Below are positions 33,185 through 41,263 of a DNA stretch of 43,382 nucleotides, piece by piece (the stretch's first letter is position 1; every line of letters starts with the position of its first letter). The notes under the pieces are model-generated. The model worked only from the letters and a program-made list of their open reading frames with translations, was not told the DNA's origin and searched no databases. The position numbers and the translations under genes are program-made. Source of the stretch: Prosthecobacter gellanilyticus (GTDB taxonomy: Bacteria; Verrucomicrobiota; Verrucomicrobiia; Verrucomicrobiales; Verrucomicrobiaceae); assembly GCF_007992435.1 (NCBI RefSeq), contig NZ_BKAG01000058.1, forward strand, positions 1 through 43,382, written 5' to 3'.

Positions 33185-33796
33185 ATGACACCTGGACCTA
33201 ACAAAGTATTGAAAACCACACGCAGTGGTTCGCTCGTGAAGATCGAGTCGCTGAATTCAGGCAGCACTGCCGGTGCCCGTTTCTGGACGGATGGCAAGCG
33301 TGTGGCCCCGCTCATGCCGGACGATAGCTGGCTGCGCCGGCACCCTCAGAGCGGTGAGCTGTTTTGGACAGACGAGTGCGAGGAAGTCGCCACCGAGGTG
33401 CCCTGGGGAGACTCGAACGAATTCCCGGGCGTGCCCTTCGCCAATGAACCTTCTCTGCAGGATCTTCAGCAGTTGCTCGCCAGCGGTGAGGCATCCACCG
33501 AAGAAAAGGAACGTTACGTCCGCATGCGCCTCTGGTGGGCCACGAACGATCCCGTCCGCCATGGCGAAGCCGACATCCTGAAGGACCGTGAGAATCTTCA
33601 AAAGCTTCTCCGCCTGCTGGATGAATCAAACGCCAACCAGCGCCTCACCGCCGCCGAGATCTGCCGGGAACTCGGAGATTTCGACCACGCCGCCCAGTTG
33701 CTGGAGTTTGCCTTCCCCAGACCCTATCAACCCGCCGCCCAGCTCATCAAAACACTCGCCCAGCAGAAGGACGCCGAAGTCCACGAGCTGAAGTGA
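33185..33796 (+). CDS. Hypothetical protein with helical C-terminal part
   Basis: A 203-residue cytoplasmic protein. It starts with a basic segment (MTPGPNKVLKTTRSGS) and a beta-rich part up to about residue 95 (RFWTDGKRVAPLMPDDSWL). It ends with three or four helices (residues 120-200, for example NQRLTAAEICRELGDFDHA) similar in style to TPR-like helical pairs. No recognised domain. It lies upstream of and in the same direction as the ClpS-like gene, with 76 bases between them, so co-transcription is possible. Confidence 0.75.
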   Translation: MTPGPNKVLKTTRSGSLVKIESLNSGSTAGARFWTDGKRVAPLMPDDSWLRRHPQSGELFWTDECEEVATEVPWGDSNEFPGVPFANEPSLQDLQQLLASGEASTEEKERYVRMRLWWATNDPVRHGEADILKDRENLQKLLRLLDESNANQRLTAAEICRELGDFDHAAQLLEFAFPRPYQPAAQLIKTLAQQKDAEVHELK

Positions 33797-33872
33797 GCCG
33801 GGAGGAGAGCTGATCTAAAGCTCGGGCCTCCTTGCCCTTGAGGACGGCTCATTTTGGGTACATGATGCGCCT

Positions 33873-34250
33873 ATGACGATTGCGCCTCTGCACTCTGCCG
33901 TGTCCTTCCCGAAAGGGGCCGGACCGCTGGTGGCACCCAGGCCTGCCCAGCCGAAGACTCAGGTTCAGATTCAGCCTGAGCTCGAACCGCCGTATCACGT
34001 CATCCTGCATGATGACGATCTGCACACCTATGCCTATGTGGTGGAGATGCTCACCGCCATTTTTGGCTATGGAATCAAGGTGTCTTACAAGATGGCCTGT
34101 GAGGTGGATGAAAGCGGCCGCGTCATCGTCGCCACCTGTCACAAGGAGCTCGCCGAGCTCCGGGTTGATCAGATCGAGAACTACGGCGCCGATCCCCGCA
34201 TGAAGGAAAGCAACCGCTCCATGCACGCCACCATGGAACCCTCGGAGTGA
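33873..34250 (+). CDS. ClpS-like protease adaptor, variant
   Basis: A 125-residue protein. The first 35 residues are a Pro-rich, unstructured extension. Residues 38-118 show the ClpS fold (PYHVILHDDDLHTYAYVVEMLTA, EVDESGRVIV, AELRVDQIENYGADP). ClpS delivers proteins with destabilising N-terminal residues to ClpAP. Two residues of the N-degron pocket differ: the conserved Asn of VNDD is Asp47 here (HDDD), and the histidine of the VH motif is Asp79 (EVDESGR). It may therefore recognise other substrates or act as a ClpS paralogue. No clpA or clpP is nearby. Confidence 0.85.
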   Translation: MTIAPLHSAVSFPKGAGPLVAPRPAQPKTQVQIQPELEPPYHVILHDDDLHTYAYVVEMLTAIFGYGIKVSYKMACEVDESGRVIVATCHKELAELRVDQIENYGADPRMKESNRSMHATMEPSE

Positions 34251-34356
34251 GCCGTCAATGCCGTCACAAAGAGCACGGCATCGCCACAAATAGATCATCC
34301 CCATGATCAGATCGTCATTGGACTAACAAACGATGCAGCATCGCCTCATCCGTCTC

Positions 34357-34478
34357 GCGAGCCGGAGGCTCGCCAGCAGGTAGCCAGGGGTGGAGCGAAA
34401 CCGCGAAGCGGTGCAGCGGAACCCCTGGATTTCGACGAACCGCATTCGCTGCTAGGTTCGCGCCCTGGAAGGGCGCGA
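34357..34478. repeat. Composite hairpin repeat in a gene-free interval
   Basis: The gap 34251-34585 carries no gene. It holds three stacked hairpins. GCGAGCC/GGCTCGC is at 34357-34373. CCAGGGGT/ACCCCTGG is at 34384-34428, with an inner ACCGC/GCGGT. TCGCGCCC/GGGCGCGA is at 34458-34478. Strings of this kind recur in planctomycete and verrucomicrobial intergenic DNA, as recalled and not searched. Confidence 0.65.
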
Positions 34479-34523
34479 GAAGCGTTGCAAACACGCCAAA
34501 TCTCCGAACTCCCACATCCCCAC

Positions 34524-34556
34524 AAAAAAGGGGACTGACTCACGTCAGCCCCCTTT
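34524..34556 (-). terminator. Rho-independent terminator after the DUF3500 gene
   Basis: On the minus strand a stem with arms GGGG...CTGAC and GTCAG...CCCC around a TGAG loop is followed by six Ts. It begins 30 bases after the stop codon at 34586, in the right direction and place. Confidence 0.8.
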
Positions 34557-34585
34557 CGCATAACAAAAAATAAATCAGCGCACTC

Positions 34586-35635
34586 TTACTTCCCGTGCGC
34601 TTCCTTGTGGTGCTCAGCCAGGATGTCACGGCCAAAGTCGCCTTCAAAGCTGCGGAACACGCTGTGCGGATGGTTCGCCTCGCCCTGCACGTTGTCATAC
34701 TCGATCAGGAAGCTTGCGCCCTGCACACGGTAGTAGTGCGGCTCGCCGCGCTCCTTGCCACCAGCCCAGGCAAAGAACACCGGGCTCTTGTCGATCTCCG
34801 CCCAAAGCTCAGCGGCGATCTCTGGACGCACGCGGTCCGTATACTCAGTGATGATCTCCTTCAGCTTCGCCTTCTGCTCAGCGGTCATGTCCGCATTGGA
34901 CACCCCTTCAGGCTTCAGCGGATTCACGCGCTTCTCAGCGGCGGTGATCATCTCCTTCGGAGCCACAGCATCAAAGAGCGCCTTCTTCCACTGCTCATCA
35001 TTCAGGCTCTTCACCAGCTCACGACCCAGATCCTCTTCCTTGCCCAGCACACGCAGGCCCATCAGATTACCCTGACGCACCTCACCCGGATTTGTGCCAA
35101 AGAAGGTCGGCGAGGCACGCAGAAGCTGGCCGTCCTGGATCGTGAAGTTCAGGGACAGGTGATGCCCCTCAATGCGCCAGCCCCAGGTGCCCTTCATCTC
35201 AGGCGTGCCAAAGATGCTCACGAAATACTGCTCAGGATCACGCTTCGCACGCACCGCGGCCTTGCCTGCTTCATCCGGAGCCTTCGCGCCTTCCATCTGC
35301 CACAGCACTTCTTCCAGGGACATGATGGTCACCGCCTTCGCTGCGCCTCGGAAACCCAGGCCGGTGTTCAGCAGCGCATGCGCCAGCAGCTCCTGCTGAG
35401 GCGTCATTTCCTTCAGCGGCAGGCCCTTGCGCTCACGCGGGATGAAATGCCAGTTGATGCGCTCTTCATCGTCAAACTTGAAGGTTGCCTTGGCTTTCTG
35501 CTCGGGGGTGAGCACGGACAGGAGGAGGTTCGCCACCTCGGCCATCTGCTTGCCAGCCTCATGGGCGCGGACTTGGAGGGCGGAGAGGGCTAGGACGCTG
35601 GTGCACAGCAGGGCAGGGAGGACAGATCGGATCAT
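34586..35635 (-). CDS. Secreted DUF3500 protein
   Basis: A 349-residue protein with a signal peptide (MIRSVLPALLCTSVLALSAL, cleavage near residue 24). The mature part matches DUF3500. It has LTPEQKAKATFKFDDEERINWHF at the start, then TPQQELLAHALLNTGLGFRG. The EGHHLSLNFTIQDG strand follows, and near the end come FFAWAGG, YYRVQGASFLIEYDN and HPHSVFRSFEGDFG. The function of the family is unknown. Conserved histidines (EGHHLS, NHPHS) could bind a metal. It ends in a clear terminator and appears monocistronic; it is divergent from the lipoprotein gene at 35835. Confidence 0.9.
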   Translation of the reverse strand: MIRSVLPALLCTSVLALSALQVRAHEAGKQMAEVANLLLSVLTPEQKAKATFKFDDEERINWHFIPRERKGLPLKEMTPQQELLAHALLNTGLGFRGAAKAVTIMSLEEVLWQMEGAKAPDEAGKAAVRAKRDPEQYFVSIFGTPEMKGTWGWRIEGHHLSLNFTIQDGQLLRASPTFFGTNPGEVRQGNLMGLRVLGKEEDLGRELVKSLNDEQWKKALFDAVAPKEMITAAEKRVNPLKPEGVSNADMTAEQKAKLKEIITEYTDRVRPEIAAELWAEIDKSPVFFAWAGGKERGEPHYYRVQGASFLIEYDNVQGEANHPHSVFRSFEGDFGRDILAEHHKEAHGK

Positions 35636-35834
35636 GGGGAGGCAGTCAACGTGGCGCGCCCGGATACCCTTGCAGCGGTGAAGTTGGAAATTCTTCCCGA
35701 AGCCTCATGCTGGCCAGATGCTATCACCTCATCTGCCACCTTAGTAGGATGGCAGGACGTATTCGCTAAGTCGATCTTGGAGCTTGTCCCGCAGGATGCC
35801 CTTCTGCTAGCTTCATACCACTTTGAGAAAACCT

Positions 35835-36266
35835 ATGCTCCGAAAATCCTATCTGCTCCTGATGCTTGCCAGCGCGTTGACGCTGGCCGGATGCGCGCAA
35901 CCTGGCCCCACCGCAGACAATCCTTACGCAGGCTATAAACACACCCAGCCGGAGCATGGTTATTGGAGGGAGGTGGGTGGTTCAGGGCGTCAGATTCAGG
36001 AACTGCACCTGCACAAAGGTGGGTTCTCCGTGACTTTCAAACCCTGGGGCACCTACAAGGACTACTTTGGGAACTACTCGCTGAAGGACGGCGCTCTCGT
36101 GCTGCGTGTCGAAGGTGGAAATGAGATGCCCAAGTTCAAAAGGCCCATCGGCACCCTCCAATTGCAGGGCGACAAGTACCTGACGATCTCGAACATTCGC
36201 CTCGATTACAAACGGCCCGATCAAGCGAGATTCAAATTTGTCCGAGTCAGCCCATCCGGCCGCTGA
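35835..36266 (+). CDS. Small lipoprotein, hypothetical
   Basis: A 143-residue protein. The ATG at 35835 (MLRKSYLLLMLASALTLAGC) opens into a lipoprotein signal with lipobox LAGC. The mature part is small, beta-rich and hydrophilic (FSVTFKPWGTYKDYFGNYSL, KRPIGTLQLQGDKYL), the style of a lipocalin-like or YxFGxY-type single domain. No catalytic motif is seen. It is probably anchored in the inner or outer membrane. The second lipoprotein gene follows 16 bases later, so the two form an operon. Confidence 0.8.
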   Translation: MLRKSYLLLMLASALTLAGCAQPGPTADNPYAGYKHTQPEHGYWREVGGSGRQIQELHLHKGGFSVTFKPWGTYKDYFGNYSLKDGALVLRVEGGNEMPKFKRPIGTLQLQGDKYLTISNIRLDYKRPDQARFKFVRVSPSGR

Positions 36267-36282
36267 GCATGGCGGCTTCACG

Positions 36283-36762
36283 ATGAGTCGAGGTAAACTA
36301 CTTCTCTGTTTTGCGGCGATGGGTTGGGTCGTTTCGTGCGCCCCCGTGCCACCTAAAACAGACCGCGAGATTGCAGCCGAGAGCATCACCGAGGACTTTG
36401 TCGTGAAGTATGTGCGGCCTTTTGCAGATCCCGTGGCAAAAGCAGCGCATACCCCGGATAACTTGCCGGAGGCACTTCTATTGGCCAATAAGATCACCCT
36501 GGTTGAGGTGATTCCAATGAGCGCTCGCTACGTTCCCGAAGATCCAAAAGTTGTCTATACTGGCAGGATCGATCGACCACCGAATTCGGGCATGATCACT
36601 GGCGTGCCGAATGCTCAGAAGATCGGACTCTTCTTCCCGGCGAAACTTGATCAGCCTGAGGTGGAGGTGCGAATGAATTACTCGTGTGATGTTTGTGGTT
36701 TCATTGCCGTTCACCTGATCGTGCCAAACCCACTTTTGGTGAACCCCCAAACGCAAAACTGA
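36283..36762 (+). CDS. Small lipoprotein, hypothetical
   Basis: A 159-residue protein starting at the ATG at 36283 (MSRGKLLLCFAAMGWVVSC). A longer frame from 36238 overlaps the preceding gene and is discarded. The lipobox is VVSC, giving a lipid-linked cysteine. The mature part has a pair of cysteines in NYSCDVCGFIAV near the C-terminus that could bind metal or form a disulfide. No family was recognised. It is the second gene of the lipoprotein pair. Confidence 0.75.
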   Translation: MSRGKLLLCFAAMGWVVSCAPVPPKTDREIAAESITEDFVVKYVRPFADPVAKAAHTPDNLPEALLLANKITLVEVIPMSARYVPEDPKVVYTGRIDRPPNSGMITGVPNAQKIGLFFPAKLDQPEVEVRMNYSCDVCGFIAVHLIVPNPLLVNPQTQN

Positions 36763-36899
36763 TCTGAGTTTTAGCGTGGACGTTTCTACTCCGGACTGAA
36801 CTGGCCACGTCGGAACGCTCTTCCCCCATAGATCTTCGGAAATTCCTTCCCCCACATCTTTTCTGTCACATAAGATGCCGGGCGGGAACAATTTCCGTG

Positions 36900-38453
36900 A
36901 TGCAGACGAATCCCACCTCTTCTCCCGAAGCCGATGACGCGGTGCTGCTCCGCGCCTATGCCGAGCATCGGGATCTCCGCGCCTTCGAGCAGCTCGTCGG
37001 CCGTCACGCCACCATGGTGCGCGCCGTGGCGGGTCGCGTGGCAGGGCAGGGGGCGGAGGACGTGGCGCAGATCGTCTTTGCCGAGCTCGCCCGCCGTGCC
37101 GCTGCTCTCACTGGCGTGACCTCTCTCGGTGCCTGGCTGCATCGCGTGGCCGCCACTCAGGCCAAACGCTTCATCCGTCAGCAATGGCGCACTGACAGCA
37201 AACACGAAGCCTATGCCGCTGAGATGACCACGACTTCCTTCACCTCATCCTCCGCGGAGGATCCGCTGCACGAGGCTCTTCCCGTGCTTGATGCCGCTCT
37301 GAATGATCTTCAGGAAACCGACCGCGAGCTCATCTTCCTGCGCTTCTACGAAGGCGCCAGCTTCAAGCATCTCGCCGAACGTCTCGGCCGCAGTGATGCA
37401 GCCCTCCGCCAGCAGGCAGGCCGCGCCATCGACCGCCTTAGCACTGCCTTGAAACGTCGCGGAATCATCGTCCCGGCCACTGCCCTCACTGCAGGTCTTG
37501 GCGCAACCTTGGTCCCTACTTCCTCCTCCGCCACCGCAGGTATCGCTGCCCTCGCCGTCGCCGCACGCATGCTGGCAAGCACACTCCCCAAAGCCACCAC
37601 GGCCGGGACCACCCTCGCCACGCTCTCCAGCACGACGAAAGCCGTCCTCTCCGCCGCGGCAGCTCTCGCTCTCGTCGTGATTCCCGTGATTCATCAGGAA
37701 CTCACCGCTCCGATCCCATCGACTTCCAGCAGCGTCGCTCGGCCCAAACCTCAAAACGCTGCGGATCATTCAGGCTCGGCTGTCATGCCTGCGACCTTCG
37801 GCTCGGCTGCCACCTCGGGAGAGACGGTGAGTGAAGAGTTTCAGGATAAATTCCTCCGTCTCATCCTCACCACGACCGTCTCGCAGCAGGCCTTGAAAAC
37901 CGCCGGAGCACTCGGCTGGACCGATGCCCAGCGTATCGCCTACACCGAGTTCATGAAGCGCGAGATCGTCATGCCGACCTTCGATGACAAGGGCAATGCA
38001 ACGACTCATCCTGGCGTGAAGACGCCTCAGGAGTCCTGCGTGAAGTATGTCCGGGCAAACTTTCCCGAAGACCAGGCCAAGGCCTTTGAAACCTGGATGG
38101 CCGGGCAGGAGATCGCCTTTGCGGAAAGCGCTGCCGCCCGCACTCTCGCGCACTTCACCGAGGCCATCGACATGACGGAGGATCAGAAGGAAGCCCTCTT
38201 CCAAACCTTTGCGAGCACCGCCCTTAAGCAGGTCCGCGAAGGCTTTCAGCACCAGGCGAATTTTAATGTTGCCCTCCAGCGTGCCGAGGTCGCCATGCAT
38301 GAGGACCAGGACCTGCTCGCCACCGTGCTCACGGCGGATCAGCTCCGCGTTCTCCAGCTTAACCAAAAGATGGTTCATGACGTCCATGAAGAGCTCAAGC
38401 CTCTCGGTTTGAAGCTGCTTCTCGATCATCTTCAATCCATTCCGGCCCAATGA
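36900..38453 (+). CDS. ECF sigma factor fused to a membrane segment and exported domain
   Basis: A 517-residue protein. Residues 12-95 are sigma region 2 (LRAYAEHRDLRAFEQLVGRHA, EDVAQIVFAELARRAA, LGAWLHRVAATQAKRF). Residues about 123-188 are region 4 (LQETDRELIFLRFYEGASF, HLAERLGRSDAALRQQAGRA). An Ala/Thr/Ser-rich hydrophobic stretch (190-225) and a stronger transmembrane helix (247-266) follow. Residues 270-517 form a hydrophilic helical domain expected to lie outside the membrane. It contains MTEDQKEALFQTF (425-437) and LTADQLRVLQL (477-487), the LTxxQ style of Spy/CpxP proteins. The stop overlaps the next gene start (ATGA). Such a fusion could tether a sigma factor until envelope stress triggers release. 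The GTG at 36897 is an alternative start. Confidence 0.88.
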   Translation: MQTNPTSSPEADDAVLLRAYAEHRDLRAFEQLVGRHATMVRAVAGRVAGQGAEDVAQIVFAELARRAAALTGVTSLGAWLHRVAATQAKRFIRQQWRTDSKHEAYAAEMTTTSFTSSSAEDPLHEALPVLDAALNDLQETDRELIFLRFYEGASFKHLAERLGRSDAALRQQAGRAIDRLSTALKRRGIIVPATALTAGLGATLVPTSSSATAGIAALAVAARMLASTLPKATTAGTTLATLSSTTKAVLSAAAALALVVIPVIHQELTAPIPSTSSSVARPKPQNAADHSGSAVMPATFGSAATSGETVSEEFQDKFLRLILTTTVSQQALKTAGALGWTDAQRIAYTEFMKREIVMPTFDDKGNATTHPGVKTPQESCVKYVRANFPEDQAKAFETWMAGQEIAFAESAAARTLAHFTEAIDMTEDQKEALFQTFASTALKQVREGFQHQANFNVALQRAEVAMHEDQDLLATVLTADQLRVLQLNQKMVHDVHEELKPLGLKLLLDHLQSIPAQ

Positions 38454-39307
38454 AGCCCCACCTTCCAGCCCTGCTCATCCTGCTGCTTGGTGCCGCCTTC
38501 TACCTGCATCGGCGGGACGTGCTTCATGCCTCGCCCGCACCCTCCGCGAAGCCAGCCTCTTCCCACTCTTCGGCCGCGAAGACATCAGCGAAACCTGTCC
38601 AGCCACCGCCTGGCTCAGCGCCAGTTCTCAGCGAACCTCCGCCCCAGATCGTGCAGCGCTTCGAGTCCGAGTTGAAGGCACGGCAGCCCGAACTGAAACG
38701 TGAACTCAGCCGCAATGATGCCGAGCTCGAGATTTCCAGGTGGCAGCGCGTCCTCGACTGGACTCCTGCCGAGGTCTCGGCCGTGAGGCGGCTCGCCATG
38801 CCCAAGATCATCGCCCGGGCTGAAGCACGCGTCCACGGCGGCTTGTCCCCAGAGGCCTATCAAGCAGGCGTCGCCGCTGCCAGGGCTGCGCTCGATGAAG
38901 CCATGCTCGAAGCCCTCGGCAATGATCGGTCCGAAGCATGGCGCCGTGCCTCTCAGCGAGCCCGCGAGCGCAGCATCGAGGACAGGGTGAACTCCTCCCT
39001 GCGTGTCATTGAAGACGTCATCAGCCTCGAATCCGCGCAGAAAGATCGTCTGCATGCAGCCCTCACGGCCCGCGCTTCCGCTGAACCCACCGGCCCCGCA
39101 GATGACTCTCTGGTCCTCAAAGTCAGCCACGATGCCGGCATCCTCCCTCCGTTGAGTGATGAGATCATCCTCGCCAAAGACATCCTCACCCCGGAGCAGA
39201 TGATCCAGTTCGATCTCGCCCAGGAATCCCAGAGGAAAATGTCTGAGATCGTCCTGGACTCCTTCCGCCGCCTGCTCTCGCGCCTCGCCACCTCCTCGAA
39301 ATCCTGA
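38450..39307 (+). CDS. Membrane-anchored partner protein of the sigma fusion
   Basis: A 285-residue protein whose ATG overlaps the sigma fusion stop codon, so it is translationally coupled. Residues 5-20 form a hydrophobic anchor (LPALLILLLGAAFYLH). Residues 25-65 are a Pro/Ala/Ser linker and residues 66-285 are a charged helical domain. The C-terminal part contains LESAQKDRLHAALTA (193-207) and LTPEQMIQFDLAQ (246-258). The spacing and order of these match the C-terminal domain of the sigma fusion, suggesting a common origin. Reciprocal binding or competition on the outside is possible. No family was recognised. Confidence 0.8.
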   Translation: MKPHLPALLILLLGAAFYLHRRDVLHASPAPSAKPASSHSSAAKTSAKPVQPPPGSAPVLSEPPPQIVQRFESELKARQPELKRELSRNDAELEISRWQRVLDWTPAEVSAVRRLAMPKIIARAEARVHGGLSPEAYQAGVAAARAALDEAMLEALGNDRSEAWRRASQRARERSIEDRVNSSLRVIEDVISLESAQKDRLHAALTARASAEPTGPADDSLVLKVSHDAGILPPLSDEIILAKDILTPEQMIQFDLAQESQRKMSEIVLDSFRRLLSRLATSSKS

Positions 39308-39316
39308 AGTCCCGCC

Positions 39317-39718
39317 ATGAAAACCTGCCTCACCTTTTTCTTCATCGTCTTCAGCCTCACCGCCCTCGCGCAGGACTCCAAACCCACCTCCGCTGATCTC
39401 ACCGGCACCTGGGTCATGCTCGGCAAACCCGGCGAAGCCCCGGACACTCCGGAGAAGGGTGCCGGCATCAAAGTCATCAGCGGCAAGCGCTGGCTCGTCA
39501 CCCAGGCCGATGCCGAAACCGGCCACATCCTCGTCCGCCACGGCGGCACTTTCACCGTCAATGGTGATTCCTATGCCGAGCACGTCGAATACGCCAACTC
39601 CAGCTCCTCCGACCTCATCGGCCGCACCTTCACATTCACCTTCAAGCTCGACTCCGACCGCCTCACCCTCATCGGCCAGGGCAACCCCTGGCAGGAAGTC
39701 TGGAAGCGCGTAAAGTAG
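39317..39718 (+). CDS. Small secreted protein, hypothetical
   Basis: A 133-residue protein with a signal peptide (MKTCLTFFFIVFSLTALAQ). The mature part starts near SKPTSADLTGTWVML, a lipocalin-like GTW start, and continues with beta-strand-like segments (HGGTFTVNGDSYAEHVEYA, GRTFTFTFKLDSDRLTLIGQ). This pattern is common in small secreted proteins of these bacteria. It starts 9 bases after the partner gene and is likely the third gene of that operon. Confidence 0.8.
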   Translation: MKTCLTFFFIVFSLTALAQDSKPTSADLTGTWVMLGKPGEAPDTPEKGAGIKVISGKRWLVTQADAETGHILVRHGGTFTVNGDSYAEHVEYANSSSSDLIGRTFTFTFKLDSDRLTLIGQGNPWQEVWKRVK

Positions 39719-39754
39719 AGTAAAATGGGGCGCCGTCTGCACGGCCAACGGAGC

Positions 39755-39860
39755 GCGGATCTCCGAATCCGCAGCCGTCGCGAACGCAGTGTTGATGTGA
39801 CCTCACTCCAGTCTCTTCATTCGCGCCCACGTCGAGGGGAGTGCGGACACTCTTGTCCGC
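39755..39860. repeat. Two hairpin repeat elements
   Basis: GCGGAT/ATCCGC with a 6-base loop at 39755-39772, and GCGGAC/GTCCGC with a 6-base loop at 39843-39860. The second has the form GTGCGGACACTCTTGTCCGC. Both lie in the 260-base gap before the VCBS gene. Similar strings recur in related genomes, as recalled and not searched. Confidence 0.65.
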
Positions 39861-39978
39861 TTCTGTTCCGCTCTCTGCCGACCTCTGTTTTGTCACGCGA
39901 TTGAGCCACAGCTTTTTCTTGTCTCCGAAAGCAATATCGCGCTGAGTGGGGTTGTTCTGTTTTCCCCAACCTCACGCC

Positions 39979-41202
39979 ATGCGTCTCATCCTGCCTTTCC
40001 TCGCCCTCGCCGCCGCCTTGTCTCCGGCAGCCGACATCAAGTTCAAGAAGATCACCCTCTCCAATGAGTTCGTGGCCGAAGGTGCCCACTTCGCCGACTT
40101 CGATCACGATGGTCACAACGACATCTGCTCCGGCCGCTTCATCTGGAAAGGCCCGGAGTTCAAAGAGCGCATCAGCTTCGCCCCGAAGTTCGAAAAGGAG
40201 CCTTATGACGCCGCGAAGACCTACAGCGACTTCTTCCTCACCTACACCTACGACTTCAATGGCGATGGCTGGCATGACATCCTGGCCTTCTCCTGGCCCG
40301 GCAAGGAAACCTGGGTCTTTGAAAACCCGCAGGGCAAAGGTGGCGACTGGACCCGCCACACCATCTTTGACATCACCGACAACGAATCCCCCACGCTGGG
40401 TGACATGAATGGCGATGGCAAACCCGAGATCATCTGCCACACCAGCAGCGGCGCCCAGCCCTCCAAAGGCGGCCGTCTCGGTTATGCCGAGATCGACTGG
40501 AAGAACCCCTTCGGCAAGGCCCGCTTCCGCCCCATCACCCCCGTCAGCGATGACAACGACAAGAAATACTTCCGCTACACTCATGGTTATGGCTTCGGCG
40601 ATGTGAATGGCGATGGCCGCCCCGACATCCTCGACAAGGAAGGCTGGCGCGAGCAGCCCGCAGACACCACCCAGGACAGCGACTGGGAGTTCCACCCCGC
40701 GCTCTTCACCAAGGAAGGCATGCGCGGCGGCAGCTTCATTCTCGTCTATGATGTGAATGGCGATAAGCTCAACGACGTCATCAGCAGCTACGACGCCCAC
40801 GGCTACGGCCTCGGCTGGTTCGAGCAGAAGAAAGACGGCACCTTTGAGCGTCATGACCTCATGGGCGCCACCGTGGAGGAGAGCAAAGTTGGTGTGAAGT
40901 TCAGCCAGCTCCACGCCATGCAGCTCGCTGATATCAATGGCGACGGCGTCCTGGACCTCGTCACTGGCAAGCGTCGCTGGGCCCACGGCCCGCTGAAGGA
41001 TGACGAGCCCATGGCCGCTCCTGTCCTCTACTGGTTCGAGATCAAGCGCGATGGCAAAGGCGGCGCCGACTTCATCCCGCATCTCATCGACGACGCCAGC
41101 GGTGTCGGCACCGAAGTCACCCCAGGCGACGTGAACAAGGACGGCAAGATGGACGTCGTGGTGGGTAACAAAATGGGTGTTTTCGTGCTGCTACAGGAAT
41201 AA
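39979..41202 (+). CDS. Secreted FG-GAP/VCBS-repeat protein
   Basis: A 407-residue protein. The ATG at 39979 opens into a signal peptide (MRLILPFLALAAALSPAA). The mature part is a beta-propeller-like array of FG-GAP/VCBS repeats, each with a calcium loop of the form DxNGDGxxD. Examples are DFDHDGHNDI, DFNGDGWHDI, DMNGDGKPEI, DVNGDGRPDI, DVNGDKLNDV, DINGDGVLDL and DVNKDGKMDV. Seven such loops are seen, consistent with a seven-bladed propeller. Such proteins are abundant in Planctomycetes and Verrucomicrobiota, are exported, and may bind carbohydrate or protein. No enzyme domain is attached. Confidence 0.92.
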   Translation: MRLILPFLALAAALSPAADIKFKKITLSNEFVAEGAHFADFDHDGHNDICSGRFIWKGPEFKERISFAPKFEKEPYDAAKTYSDFFLTYTYDFNGDGWHDILAFSWPGKETWVFENPQGKGGDWTRHTIFDITDNESPTLGDMNGDGKPEIICHTSSGAQPSKGGRLGYAEIDWKNPFGKARFRPITPVSDDNDKKYFRYTHGYGFGDVNGDGRPDILDKEGWREQPADTTQDSDWEFHPALFTKEGMRGGSFILVYDVNGDKLNDVISSYDAHGYGLGWFEQKKDGTFERHDLMGATVEESKVGVKFSQLHAMQLADINGDGVLDLVTGKRRWAHGPLKDDEPMAAPVLYWFEIKRDGKGGADFIPHLIDDASGVGTEVTPGDVNKDGKMDVVVGNKMGVFVLLQE

Positions 41203-41263
41203 TTAGTCCTGCTTCTTGCAACACCCTCGAGCGGCGGAGTAGCTTGAGAGGCATTCAGCCTCC

